Assembly: GCA_027493405.1 (NCBI GenBank)
Contig: JAOSKV010000023.1
Location: 255,857-319,856 of the forward strand
DNA: 64,000 bases
Direction of reading: 5' to 3'
Source: FEB-22 sp003105195
GTDB taxonomy: Bacteria > Pseudomonadota > Alphaproteobacteria > Rhizobiales > Xanthobacteraceae
Part shown: positions 48,424 to 56,977 of the stretch, piece after piece
Numbering within the stretch: the stretch's first letter is position 1
Layout of the letters: each line of letters starts with the position of its first letter
Notes under the pieces: model-generated
Told to the model about the DNA's origin: nothing
What the model saw: the letters and a program-made list of their open reading frames with translations, nothing else
Databases searched by the model: none
Position numbers and translations under genes: made by a program

Positions 48424-49134
48424 TCATCCGCCGAGATAGGCCGCGGCGACCTCGGGGTCGTTCGCCAGCACGGCCGCCGGCCCTTCGCGGACCAGCTCGC
48501 CGGACTTCAGCACGAAGGCGAACTCCGACAGCCGCAGCGCCAGCCGTGCGTTCTGCTCGACCAGCACCACGGTGATCCCGGACTGCCGGATCTGCCGGAT
48601 CACGGCCGCCACGTCGGCGATCGCCTTGGGCGCGAGCCCGAGCGAGGGCTCGTCGAGCAGCAGCAGCCGCGGGCGGCTCATGAGCGCGCGACCGATCGCG
48701 CACATCTGCTGCTCGCCGCCGGACAGGCTGCCGGCGGGCTGGTGGCGCCGCTCCTGCAAGCGCGGGAAGATCGCGAAGATGCGCTCGAGGTCGCTGCCAG
48801 TCCCGCGGTGGCGACGCATGCAATGGCCGCCGATCTTCAGGTTCTCCAGCACGCTCAGGTCGGGAAAGAGCCGCCGCCCCTCGGGGCAGAGCATCACGCC
48901 ACGGGCCGCGACCTCGTAGGGCTTGACGCCCTTGAGAGACTCTCCTTCGAAGAAGATCTCGCCCTCGACGATGCGCGCAAGGCCGACGATGGATTTCAGC
49001 AGCGACGACTTCCCGGCCCCGTTGGCGCCGAGGATGCAGACGCAGCTGCCGGCCTCGGCGGAGAGCGACACGTTGCGCACCGCAACCAGCTCGTCATAGG
49101 CCACCGAGACGCCGCGAATCTCAAGCGATGTCAT
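48424..49134 (-). CDS. livF: branched-chain amino acid-type ABC transporter ATP-binding protein LivF
   Basis: The 236-residue ATPase, second of the two in a HAAT-family importer. The Walker A is GANGAGKSS, the LivF-typical segment is YEVAARGVMLCPEGRRLFPDL, the signature is LSGGEQQMCAIGRALMSRP, the Walker B is LLLLDEPSLGLAP and the switch His position is replaced by Gln in LVEQNARLAL, as is normal for LivF. It overlaps livG by 14 bases, so both are translationally coupled. It is last in an operon ordered livK-livH-livM-livG-livF on the minus strand. Confidence 0.93.
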   Translation of the reverse strand: MTSLEIRGVSVAYDELVAVRNVSLSAEAGSCVCILGANGAGKSSLLKSIVGLARIVEGEIFFEGESLKGVKPYEVAARGVMLCPEGRRLFPDLSVLENLKIGGHCMRRHRGTGSDLERIFAIFPRLQERRHQPAGSLSGGEQQMCAIGRALMSRPRLLLLDEPSLGLAPKAIADVAAVIRQIRQSGITVVLVEQNARLALRLSEFAFVLKSGELVREGPAAVLANDPEVAAAYLGG

Positions 49135-49891
49135 CGGCGCCCCCCAAGTAGGCCTCGATCACCTGAGGATCGGTCCGGATCTCGTCGGGACGCCCCAGAG
49201 CGATGGCGCGGCCGTAGTTGAGGACGAGGATGCGGTCGCACACCGACATCACCAGCCGCACATCGTGCTCGACCAGGACGATGTCGATGCCGCGGCCCCG
49301 CAGGCGCTGGAACAGCGCGGCCAGCGCGCGCGTCTCGCTCGGATTGAGCCCCGCGGCGGGCTCGTCCATGAGCAGCAGTCGCGGCCGCGTGGCGAGCGCC
49401 ATGGCGACGCCCAGCAGCTTCTGCGATCCATAGGGCAGCTCGCGCGCGTACTGGGCGCTCACACGGTCGAGCTCCAGCAGTTCGAGGATCTCGCCCGCCT
49501 CCGCGTCCGCGGCCTGCAGCTCGGCACGATACACCGTCAGCCGCGCCGGCTGGTGCAAGGTGCGCAGCAGGTAGGCGCGCCGCACGTTGTCGCGCACGCT
49601 CGCATCGCGGAAGATGGTGGTGGCCTGGAACGTGCGCACGATCCCCCTGCGCGCCACCGCATCCGGCTTGAGGCCCGTGATGGCGTCGCCGCGGAAGCGG
49701 ATCTCCCCCGCGGTGGGCGAGAGCGTGCCCGTGATGAGATTGAACAGCGTCGTCTTGCCGGCCCCGTTGGGTCCGATGATCCCGAACAGCTCGCCCTTCG
49801 CCATGCTGAAGGAGACGTCGTCAACGGCCTTGAGCCCGCGGAAACGTTTGCTCAGCCCGGTGACTTCGAGCAGCTGCGTCACGGGAGCCAT
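49121..49891 (-). CDS. livG: branched-chain amino acid-type ABC transporter ATP-binding protein LivG
   Basis: A 256-residue ATPase. The Walker A is GPNGAGKTT, the LivG-typical ARRGIVRTFQATTIFRDASV region is clear, and the signature is degenerate: ELPYGSQKLLGVAMALATRP, where LSYGxQ is usual for LivG. The Walker B is LLLMDEPAAGLNP, the switch His is in VEHDVRLVMSV, and the C-terminal tail is RTDPQVIEAYLGG. It overlaps livM by 13 bases and livF by 14 bases. The degenerate signature is a known family feature and not a defect. Confidence 0.93.
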   Translation of the reverse strand: MAPVTQLLEVTGLSKRFRGLKAVDDVSFSMAKGELFGIIGPNGAGKTTLFNLITGTLSPTAGEIRFRGDAITGLKPDAVARRGIVRTFQATTIFRDASVRDNVRRAYLLRTLHQPARLTVYRAELQAADAEAGEILELLELDRVSAQYARELPYGSQKLLGVAMALATRPRLLLMDEPAAGLNPSETRALAALFQRLRGRGIDIVLVEHDVRLVMSVCDRILVLNYGRAIALGRPDEIRTDPQVIEAYLGGADDIA

Positions 49892-50811
49892 CGCCGCTGC
49901 AGCTTGCGCAGGAGGCCGACGATGCCCGACGGCAGGAAGAGCACCGCCGTCAGCAACAGGAGCCCGTAGCTCAGCATCTGATACTGCCGCACGTCGCGCA
50001 GCAGCTCGGGCAAAGGCACCAGCAGGATCGCCCCGAGCACCGGCCCGAGCGGCGAGCCGATGCCTCCGATCACGTTGATCACCAGCATATCCACCAGGCT
50101 CCAGAAGGTGAACGCGTCGGGCGACAGGAAGCCCGTGTAGTGCGCGTACACGCTACCCGCGAGCCCGGTGAAGAAGCCCGCGACCGCGAACACGGCCACC
50201 CGGTAGCTCAGCGGGTTGACGCCGAGCGACTGGCTCAGCGACTCGTTCTCGTTGAGCGAATCGAGCACGGCGCCGAACGCCGAACGGAAGATGCCGACTG
50301 CCGCAAGAAAGGTCACGGCCGCCAGCGCGAGCGCCAGGAAGTAGTAGGAGCGCGGCGAGACCAGCGTCATGCCGAACAGGCTGGCCTTCGGGATGCTGTG
50401 GATCCCGTTGTTGCCGCCGAACAGCGAGACCCATTCCTGGAACACGAGCACGATGCCCTCGCCGAGCGCGAAGGTGAGGAGCACGAAATAGACGCCCTTC
50501 ACGCGCAGGAAAATCGGGCCGATCACCGCAGCGAACGCGGCAACCAGGAGGCCCGAGGCCGGGAACGCCAGGAGGAACGGCAGGCCGAGGCGCATGACGA
50601 GAAGCGTCGAGGTGTAGGCGCCAAGGCCCATGAAGGCCGCCTGGGCAATGGACAACTGGCCGATGCGCAGCATCATGTTGAGGCTGACGGACGTCGAGAT
50701 GGAAATCGCCATCAGGACGCCGATGTGGGTGATGTACCGGTTCTCGACGACGAAAGGCCATCCGACCGCGACCGCGACGATCGCAATCAGGGCCGCGTTG
50801 CGGAGCCTCAT
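49879..50811 (-). CDS. livM: branched-chain amino acid-type ABC transporter permease LivM
   Basis: A 310-residue inner-membrane permease with about nine hydrophobic segments. It has LNMMLRIGQLSIAQAAFMGLGAY (LivM signature, G-QLS-A-A-FMG-GAY), RVKGVYFVLLTFALGE and the cytoplasmic coupling loop SLNENESLSQSLGVNPLSYRV with the EAA-like N-E-N pattern, followed by DMLVINVIGGIGSPLGPVLGA. The start at 50811 is fixed by the ATGA overlap with livH. It forms the channel with LivH. Confidence 0.92.
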   Translation of the reverse strand: MRLRNAALIAIVAVAVGWPFVVENRYITHIGVLMAISISTSVSLNMMLRIGQLSIAQAAFMGLGAYTSTLLVMRLGLPFLLAFPASGLLVAAFAAVIGPIFLRVKGVYFVLLTFALGEGIVLVFQEWVSLFGGNNGIHSIPKASLFGMTLVSPRSYYFLALALAAVTFLAAVGIFRSAFGAVLDSLNENESLSQSLGVNPLSYRVAVFAVAGFFTGLAGSVYAHYTGFLSPDAFTFWSLVDMLVINVIGGIGSPLGPVLGAILLVPLPELLRDVRQYQMLSYGLLLLTAVLFLPSGIVGLLRKLQRRWLP

Positions 50812-51668
50812 GCCCGGCGCCCCATCAACCCTTCGGGGCGCACCGCGATCGCCGCCACGACGACGGCAAAGGCGACCAATGCGGCGACGGTCGAACCGAG
50901 CATGGTGGCGAAGGCCGATTCGACGATGCCCAGCATCAACCCGCCGATGACCGCGCCCGGCAGGCTGCCGAGGCCGCCGAGCACGACGACGATGAAGGCC
51001 TTCATCATCGGCAGCTCGCCCATGTACGGGAATACGGTGTAGATCGGCGCCATCAGCGCTCCGGCGGCCCCCGCGAGCATGCTGCCGACGGCAAACGCCG
51101 CGGTATGGATCAGGTTCGGGCGGACGCCGTGGAGAGCGGCCATTTCCGGGTCCTGGGCAACGGCGCGCATCATCAGGCCGAGACGCGTCTTGTTGAGGAA
51201 CAGGTAGAAGGCGACGAGCAGGACAATGGCCACGGCACCGACGAAGAGGCGGTCGGCCGGTATCACGGCCGGACCGAGATGAACAACGCCAGTGACCGGC
51301 CGCGGCGCGCCGATCTCGTCGGGGCCGAACACGATGAGCGCGAGCGACTGCAGGCAGATGGAGACGGCCAGCGCGAGGATCATGCAATTGAACTCGTTGC
51401 CGATCACCCGGCTGAAGAGCAGGCGCTGAAGCGCGGCCCCGAGCAACCCGACCAGGACCACCGACGCCAGGATGGCCGGCAGGTGCGGCCAGCTCAGGCC
51501 GCCGCTCAGGACGGTGACCGCGAAGGCACCGGCCATGTAGAGCTCACCATGAGCGAAATTGACCACGCGCATGATGCCGAAGATGAGCGTGAAGCCGAGC
51601 GCCATCAGGACGTAGACCACGCCTGTGGTGAGCCCGTTCAGCACGATCTGAAGGCTTAACGCGAGCAT
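50808..51668 (-). CDS. livH: branched-chain amino acid-type ABC transporter permease LivH
   Basis: A 286-residue permease with eight or so helices. It starts MLALSLQIVLNGLTTGVVYV and has the LivH signature ALGFTLIFGIMRVVNFAHGE, followed by LYMAGAF. The coupling loop is TRLGLMMRAVAQDPEMAALHGV and the C-terminal GGLGSLPGAVIGGLMLGIVE is typical. It overlaps livM by 4 bases and lies 58 bases downstream of the binding-protein gene. Relatives transport amino acids, urea, or short-chain and aromatic acids, so the name reflects family, not substrate. Confidence 0.93.
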   Translation of the reverse strand: MLALSLQIVLNGLTTGVVYVLMALGFTLIFGIMRVVNFAHGELYMAGAFAVTVLSGGLSWPHLPAILASVVLVGLLGAALQRLLFSRVIGNEFNCMILALAVSICLQSLALIVFGPDEIGAPRPVTGVVHLGPAVIPADRLFVGAVAIVLLVAFYLFLNKTRLGLMMRAVAQDPEMAALHGVRPNLIHTAAFAVGSMLAGAAGALMAPIYTVFPYMGELPMMKAFIVVVLGGLGSLPGAVIGGLMLGIVESAFATMLGSTVAALVAFAVVVAAIAVRPEGLMGRRA

Positions 51669-51726
51669 GACATTCCGGGCCGCTCGGCCCCGCGCCGGCT
51701 GCCGGCGCGGGGCGTGATACTCGGAT

Positions 51727-52905
51727 CTATTCGGCCGTGCCCACCGTCACGACGTCACCGTTCTTGATGACGCCGATATAGTTCGGCGTGAGGAAGGCGT
51801 TGTCGATGCCGTACATGCTCTCGCCGCCGAGCCGAATGGTACCGCCGAGCACCGACTTGTGGGGCAGGACCTTGGCGAAGGACTGGCGCACCTTGTCGGT
51901 GTCGGAAACGGTCCCAGCGGCCTGGATCGCGGCCATCAGGATGTAGGCGCCGTCGTACCAGTTGACGAGCAGCGGGTTCATCTGGTTGCCCGTCATCGCC
52001 TTGAAGGCGTCCGAGAGCCGCTGGTAGCCGGGGTTCTGCTCGTCGGACGGCAGGTAATTGATCACGCCTTCCGCCGCTTCCTTTCCGGCGCCTTCGATGA
52101 TCTGGCGCGGTCCCGATCCGCCGATCTTCACGATATGCCCCTTGTAGCCGAGCTCGCGCGCCTGACGGACGATCAGGCCCGCGCTGCCGGGAGGGGCCGT
52201 GCCGACGTCGATGAGGTCCGGCTTCTCGGCGAGGAGCTTCGTCAGAATCGGGATGTAATCGCGCACCGAGCGCTCATACAGCTCCTTGCCCACCACCGTG
52301 TAGTCGTGCTTCTTGTACAACTCGCTCAGCAGCTTGTCCGAATCCCAACCGGTCTCGTCGTTGGGATTGATGATCGCCACGCGCTTGACGGTGGCCGGCA
52401 GATTCTTCTTCAGCCATTTCACCATCGGTTCGGCGAAGTCGCTCGCCACGCTGTAGACACGGAACATGTACGGATTCGACTTGTTGAGCGCCTTGCTGGA
52501 GTAGGCGCCGGTAATTCCGATCGTCTTGGTGTCCTTGACGATGTCCATCACGGCGAGGGTCCCGGCAGAGCTCACGGGACCGAACACGAACTTGACGCCG
52601 TCCTGATTCACCAGGCGCTGCATCGCCGAGACCGCCACGGCGGCCTTGTACTGCTCGTCGTACGGGATCACTTCGATCCGGTAGGTCTTGTCGCCGACCT
52701 TCAGGCCGCCCTTGTCGTTGACTTCCTTTGCCGCGATCTGCACGCCGCCCGCGGCCGCGAGACCCCACTGCGCGCCGGGCCCGGTCATCGGGCCGACGAC
52801 GCCGAACTTGAGGGTCTCCTGCGCAAGCGCGGATGACGGACCCAGCCCCACAACGACGGCTCCGGCCAGCAGCAAGCCGCAAGCGGAGGTCAATTTCACC
52901 TTCAT
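51727..52905 (-). CDS. periplasmic substrate-binding protein of the Liv-type importer
   Basis: 392 residues of the type I periplasmic-binding (LivJ/K) family. The signal peptide has a hydrophobic core (LLLAGAVVVGLGPSSA) and cleaves after ALAQ. The mature start ETLKFGVVGPMTGPGAQWGL is typical, as are AAKEVNDKGG, LVNQDGVKFVFGPVSSAGTL and the hinge TGAYSSKALNKSNPYMFRVY. The start at 52905 follows AAAGGAGAAGC, a strong ribosome site; the frame stays open upstream without family similarity. First gene of the transporter operon. Sequence alone does not say whether the ligand is an amino acid, a hydroxy acid or an aromatic acid; the neighbours (hydroxy-acid oxidase, HMGL-like enzyme) favour an organic acid. 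Confidence 0.92.
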   Translation of the reverse strand: MKVKLTSACGLLLAGAVVVGLGPSSALAQETLKFGVVGPMTGPGAQWGLAAAGGVQIAAKEVNDKGGLKVGDKTYRIEVIPYDEQYKAAVAVSAMQRLVNQDGVKFVFGPVSSAGTLAVMDIVKDTKTIGITGAYSSKALNKSNPYMFRVYSVASDFAEPMVKWLKKNLPATVKRVAIINPNDETGWDSDKLLSELYKKHDYTVVGKELYERSVRDYIPILTKLLAEKPDLIDVGTAPPGSAGLIVRQARELGYKGHIVKIGGSGPRQIIEGAGKEAAEGVINYLPSDEQNPGYQRLSDAFKAMTGNQMNPLLVNWYDGAYILMAAIQAAGTVSDTDKVRQSFAKVLPHKSVLGGTIRLGGESMYGIDNAFLTPNYIGVIKNGDVVTVGTAE

Positions 52906-52952
52906 GATGCTTCTCCTTTGCGTTTCCTCTTGCCGCAGATCTCGCGGCACTA

Positions 52953-54152
52953 TTATTGCAGCATCGCATCGGCGATCTGCTTGAACTCCTCGTCGGTGAC
53001 GGACCGGCGCTTGCTCACCGCAACGGCTTTCACGCGATCGAGCAGCGCGGGCAGGCGATCCTCCGGCACCGCCAGCCCCATCTCCTTGATCTTGTACGAT
53101 ATCGACGCCAGGCCGCTCTTCTTGCCGAGCAGGATCTGCCGTGTCTGCCCCACCAGCTCGGGCCGGTAGGGCTCGGCCGTGAACGGATCCTGCAGCAGTC
53201 CCGCGACCGCCATTCCGGATTCGTGCCGGAACGCGCCCTCGCCGACCACGGCCTTGTTGAGCTGCGGGGAAACGCCGCTGAGCTCCGAGACCAGCCGCGA
53301 GACCCGGGTCAGCTTGGTCAAATCGAGGCCGCTCTCGGCGCCGTAGAGCACCTCGAGCGCCATCGCGACCTCCTCGGTCGCCGCGTTGCCGCAGCGTTCG
53401 CCGATTCCATTGATCGTCGTCGAGACGTAGTCGGCGCCGGCGGCGACACCGGCCAGCGTGTTGGCGCAGGCCAGTCCGAAATCGTCGTGGCAATGGATCT
53501 CGAGCGCCAGGTCCGGTGCCGCGGAACGGACTTCGCCGACTATGTAGGTGATCGCCTGAGGCGACGCGCATCCGGTGGTGTCGACGATGCGCAGGCGGTC
53601 GACGTTGCCGGCCCTGGCGAGCTCGTTCACGAGACGGCGCAGGAACGGGATTTCCGCCCGCGTCGTGTCGTACGGGCTGAAGATGACATACAGCCCCTTG
53701 CGCCGGCTGTATTCGCACAGCTCCAGTGCGCGTTTCAGGTAATCGTCGTCGCCGATGCCCTTGAGCTTGTGCCTGCGCTCGATCCGGCTGATCGGGAAAC
53801 TGAGCCGCACGCCCCAGATCCCCAAGCCGACCGCCTGGTCGATGTCGGCGTTGATGCCGCGGCAGAGCGTGCTGATCTTCGCCTTCAATCCGAGCCGGCA
53901 CATCTCCGCCATCGCGGAACGATCTTCCTCGCTGCTGGCCACCGTTCCGGCTTCGATTTCATGAACTCCGAGATCGTCGAGGGCGCGGGCGATCGCGACC
54001 TTGGCGGCGCGGTCGAGCACGATGCCGGCCTGCTGCTCACCGTCGCGCAGCGTGCAATCCGCGACGAAGATCCGCCGACCGGGCTCGATGACGGCCGCGG
54101 GCTGCTGGTTGAACGGGCTGGGCCACATTCCGTTCTCTGGGCCGTCCGCCAT
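52953..54152 (-). CDS. HMGL-like / isopropylmalate-homocitrate synthase family enzyme
   Basis: A 399-residue DRE-TIM metallolyase-superfamily enzyme that would make or break a C-C bond next to a 2-keto acid. The metal/substrate motif DCTLRDGEQQAGI starts the barrel, the metal-binding HxH is in EIHCHDDFGLACAN, and INGIGERCGNAATEEVAMAL and VVGEGAFRHESGMAV are synthase-type blocks. The C-terminal LeuA allosteric domain is absent, as in homocitrate or citramalate-like synthases. The start at 54152 (MADGPENG) is preferred; a GTG/ATG further up adds 22 residues. It lies 47 bases upstream of the binding-protein gene on the same strand, so it probably leads the liv operon. The exact reaction is unknown. 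Confidence 0.85.
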   Translation of the reverse strand: MADGPENGMWPSPFNQQPAAVIEPGRRIFVADCTLRDGEQQAGIVLDRAAKVAIARALDDLGVHEIEAGTVASSEEDRSAMAEMCRLGLKAKISTLCRGINADIDQAVGLGIWGVRLSFPISRIERRHKLKGIGDDDYLKRALELCEYSRRKGLYVIFSPYDTTRAEIPFLRRLVNELARAGNVDRLRIVDTTGCASPQAITYIVGEVRSAAPDLALEIHCHDDFGLACANTLAGVAAGADYVSTTINGIGERCGNAATEEVAMALEVLYGAESGLDLTKLTRVSRLVSELSGVSPQLNKAVVGEGAFRHESGMAVAGLLQDPFTAEPYRPELVGQTRQILLGKKSGLASISYKIKEMGLAVPEDRLPALLDRVKAVAVSKRRSVTDEEFKQIADAMLQ

Positions 54153-54255
54153 GATTCTCAACTCGCCGCCGCAACTTGCCGCTCTGACGCCATCATGAGG
54201 CGACGCAATATAGCGCAAGATCGAAGTCGGACGCCGGAAATGTGTTCTTGAAGCT

Positions 54256-54270
54256 GAAACTCAGAGTTTC
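54256..54270. promoter_or_regulatory. small inverted repeat between divergent genes, possible operator
   Basis: GAAACT (54256-54261) and AGTTTC (54265-54270) form a perfect inverted repeat with a CAG spacer. It lies in the 308-base gap between the HMGL-like gene (leftward) and the GST gene (rightward); nothing else was seen in that gap. It could bind the LysR or another regulator, but one 15-base palindrome is weak evidence. Confidence 0.3.
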
Positions 54271-54460
54271 CAATCCTAGAGAGACGGCCCTCGGCATGCC
54301 CACTCGCGTCGATCTTGCAGGAGCCCGCGGGCTCGCACGAACGGACATCCTTCCGGCTCGCGCGCTGCTGCGCTGCGAAGCTCAGTCGCAGGGAGCGGCT
54401 TGCGGCGGCTCGACCGGAGGGTACGATCGCAGAGATGAGCCCGGACATCGACGGCAGACG

Positions 54461-55087
54461 ATGGAACGCAAGATGAGACTGCTAGGCACGGCGCGCAGCC
54501 CCTTCGCATGGAAGGTTCGCGTCGCACTCGAAGAGAAGCGAATCCCCTACGTTTATGTGGTCGCGCCGCCGGCGGATCCGACATCGGACGTGTCGCGGCA
54601 CAATCCGCTCGGTCAAATCCCGGTCCTGGTGTGCGACGACGGGACGGCGATCTACGATTCGCCGGTCATCGTCGAGTATGTCGATGGACTTGCGCACTCG
54701 CCGAAGCTGATTCCCGACGACTTTGCGGGTCGCATCGCGGTGAAGCGATGGCAGGCGCTGGGAGACGGCGTCGTCGAGGCCACCGTGCTGCTGTCGCGCG
54801 ACGAGCGGCAGCCCGCCGCCGCACGACAGGGTGCAGACTGGTCGCGCAACCAGCAGGCCAAGATCGAACGCGCCCTGACGAGGATGGAACAGGACCTGGG
54901 CGGCAGGGCGTTCTGTTACGGCGACGAATTCACGCTCGCGGACATCGCATGCGGCGTCGCACTCGAATATCTGGATCGCGCGCTGCCCCGGCTTCAATGG
55001 AGGCAATCCTACGAGGCATTGGCGGCGCACGCAGAACGCCTGACGGCACGACCATCGTTCAGAGCGGGCCTGCCCGAGATCACGTAG
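54461..55087 (+). CDS. glutathione S-transferase family protein
   Basis: 208 residues. The thioredoxin-like N-domain is MRLLGTARSPFAWKVRVALE with the Ser in RSPFAWK as the catalytic candidate, the cis-Pro in GQIPVL and the glutathione gamma-glutamyl site DSPVIVEY. The all-helical C-domain includes CYGDEFTLADIACGVALEYL. The start ATG at 54461 (or 54473, four codons later) begins the first strand; a frame from 54242 adds about 70 non-conserved residues. It is divergent from the HMGL/liv operon and heads a rightward set with the PPC and MBL genes. It may detoxify an intermediate of the neighbouring catabolic pathway. Confidence 0.85.
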   Translation: MERKMRLLGTARSPFAWKVRVALEEKRIPYVYVVAPPADPTSDVSRHNPLGQIPVLVCDDGTAIYDSPVIVEYVDGLAHSPKLIPDDFAGRIAVKRWQALGDGVVEATVLLSRDERQPAAARQGADWSRNQQAKIERALTRMEQDLGGRAFCYGDEFTLADIACGVALEYLDRALPRLQWRQSYEALAAHAERLTARPSFRAGLPEIT

Positions 55088-55233
55088 CGGGAATCGGCTT
55101 CATTCCAGTGATGCGGTCTTGATCCCCAAATCCTTCGCCGCATCGCCCGAGTATTCTTGAATCCGAAAATCATTGTTTCGCGCGAACTCCATTCGCGGGG
55201 ACGATTTCCGGCTGGCCCTGATGACGATGATGA

Positions 55234-55287
55234 TATAATCGCCGGCAAACGGTCCCGAGAGCCCCACCGGCCGGAGTCAGTGGGGCT
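55234..55287 (+). promoter_or_regulatory. candidate -10 element and 5'-UTR hairpin upstream of the PPC gene
   Basis: A perfect TATAAT at 55234-55239 stands out in this GC-rich DNA; no good -35 was seen 17 bases upstream. It is followed by a hairpin AGCCCCAC (55260-55267)/GTGGGGCT (55280-55287) that ends just before the GAGGAGAG ribosome site and the GTG start at 55305. The stem could terminate upstream transcription or modulate translation. Confidence 0.4.
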
Positions 55288-55304
55288 AGATCGAGGAGAG
55301 AGCG

Positions 55305-55835
55305 GTGGTTGATGTCGTAGCCAAAGCAAAGATCGGCGAGATCATTTGGGCGCAACTCGATCCCGATGGCGACCTCTATGACGAGATCATGGAAATCTGT
55401 CGGCGCGAGAAGATCGAATCGGGCGTCGTCCTGAACATCGTCGGCGGCTTGTGCAAGGCGCGCCTGAGCATGCCGGTGAACTCGACCGACACCGAGGCAC
55501 AGCCCGGGGTGCTGGAACTGTCGGGCATGATGGAGTGCAGTGGCTTCGGGACCATCGGACGCACGCTCGACACCTACGATTCCGAGAGCACGAGCGGAAT
55601 CGTCTATCACGCCGGCACCCCCAACATCCACGTTCACCTGACGGTGACGCACGCCGGCAAGACCTACATGGGCCATCTGATCAAAGGCTGCCAGGTCCGC
55701 TCGCTGCACCCGAAATCGCATTTTACGATCGTGCTCGCGCGGACCGAGGGGGCCATTCTCGACTTCCGCGTGTCGAAGGAGACGACCGCGAAATATCCGA
55801 AGGGCATCCCGATCCACGACCTGAGGTCGGTCTGA
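55305..55835 (+). CDS. PPC (DUF296) domain protein
   Basis: A 176-residue single-domain protein of the plant-and-prokaryote-conserved (PPC/DUF296) family. The family centre NIHVHLTVTHAGKTYMGHLI gives the metal-binding His cluster (H-x-H plus a later His), and GVVLNIVGGLCKARLSMP is the first strand block. Prokaryotic PPC proteins form trimers; a few bind DNA or small ligands, most are uncharacterised. The start is GTG at 55305 behind CGAGGAGAG. It is 158 bases upstream of the MBL hydrolase gene on the same strand. It may be an enzyme or a sensor for an acid; function is unknown. Confidence 0.8.
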   Translation: MVDVVAKAKIGEIIWAQLDPDGDLYDEIMEICRREKIESGVVLNIVGGLCKARLSMPVNSTDTEAQPGVLELSGMMECSGFGTIGRTLDTYDSESTSGIVYHAGTPNIHVHLTVTHAGKTYMGHLIKGCQVRSLHPKSHFTIVLARTEGAILDFRVSKETTAKYPKGIPIHDLRSV

Positions 55836-55992
55836 CGTCTCTGGGCGCGATGCAGGGCTGCATGGCCGCGGGGCGATCGACGCCGAGTCCGCGAGCAAAG
55901 GCCGCGGCGGGCGCGCCGGGCCCCGCGCTCTGGGCCGGGGCCGGAAGCGGCTCGAGTGGCGATACTGGCGGTTTCAGCGGCTTGGACCGGAT

Positions 55993-56871
55993 ATGAGCGA
56001 GATCGATCAAGACCAGGTGCCGGGAATCTATCACCATCGCATCGGCGATATCTTGGTCACCGCGCTCAGCGACGGCTACCTCGATGTCCCACTCGACGCG
56101 ATCCGCAACTTTCCGGTCGACCAGGCGCGGGATGTGCTCACCGCCAATTGCCGTCCCGTGGCGCCGCGATGTTCGGTGAACGCCTTTCTGGTCCGTTCAG
56201 GCGGGCGGCTCGCGCTCATCGAGACGGGATCGGGCAATACCATGGGCCCGACCCTGGGCTGGCTTCCCAAGAACCTGCGGCGCCTGGGGATCGATCCGGC
56301 CAAGATCGAGACCGTGCTGTTGACGCACATGCATCCCGACCATTCCAACGGCCTGACCGACGATGCCGGCGCGCCGCTGTTCCCGGAATGCGAGCTCGTC
56401 CTGCACGAGGAGGAGGTCGCGCACTGGCACGACGACGCGCGCATGGCGCGGGTGCCGGAGCGGCAGGCGGTGCGCTATTTCCAGGGCGCGCGCATTCAAT
56501 TCGCGCCTTATCGCGATCGCGCGCGACTGTTCCGTTCCGGCGAGGTGCTCCCGGGAATTACCGCCATGCCGATCCCCGGGCACACGCCGGGCCATACCGC
56601 ATACCTGATCTCGTCCGGCTCGGAATCACTGCTCGTCTGGGGCGACGTGGTGCACTTTCCCGATCTGCAGATTCCGCACCCGGAAGCATGCATGGAGTTC
56701 GACAGCGACTCCGCGGCCGCCGCGGCCACGCGCCGGCGCGTCTTCGACATGGTCGCGACGGACCGGCTGCTGATCGTCGGCCCGCACCTGCACTTCCCGG
56801 CGTTCTCGTACCTGGTGCGCGACGCGGGCGGTTACCGACTCCTGCCCGAACCGTGGCGGTTCGTTCCCTGA
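55993..56871 (+). CDS. MBL-fold metallo-hydrolase
   Basis: 292 residues. The zinc-binding HMHPDH is in VLLTHMHPDHSNGLTDD, further ligands are in IPGHTPGHTAYLI (His) and LLVWGDVVHFPD (Asp), and the last His is in IVGPHLHFPAF. This is the layout of the quorum-quenching lactonase / alkylsulfatase-like branch of the MBL superfamily. No signal peptide is visible in MSEIDQDQVPGIYHHRIGDI, so it is cytoplasmic. It could open a lactone made by the neighbouring pathway. Start ATG at 55993, the first in frame, with weak ribosome site; the previous gene (PPC) is 158 bases away. Confidence 0.87.
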   Translation: MSEIDQDQVPGIYHHRIGDILVTALSDGYLDVPLDAIRNFPVDQARDVLTANCRPVAPRCSVNAFLVRSGGRLALIETGSGNTMGPTLGWLPKNLRRLGIDPAKIETVLLTHMHPDHSNGLTDDAGAPLFPECELVLHEEEVAHWHDDARMARVPERQAVRYFQGARIQFAPYRDRARLFRSGEVLPGITAMPIPGHTPGHTAYLISSGSESLLVWGDVVHFPDLQIPHPEACMEFDSDSAAAAATRRRVFDMVATDRLLIVGPHLHFPAFSYLVRDAGGYRLLPEPWRFVP

Positions 56872-56977
56872 CGCCAACCGGGCGGGATGGGTGGCATGTT
56901 GCGGTCCCGCGCTGCCCAGCCCCCGCGTCGACTCCATTCGCCGCCCGGCACCGCGCGGGCCGCCGACAGGCACGGAC

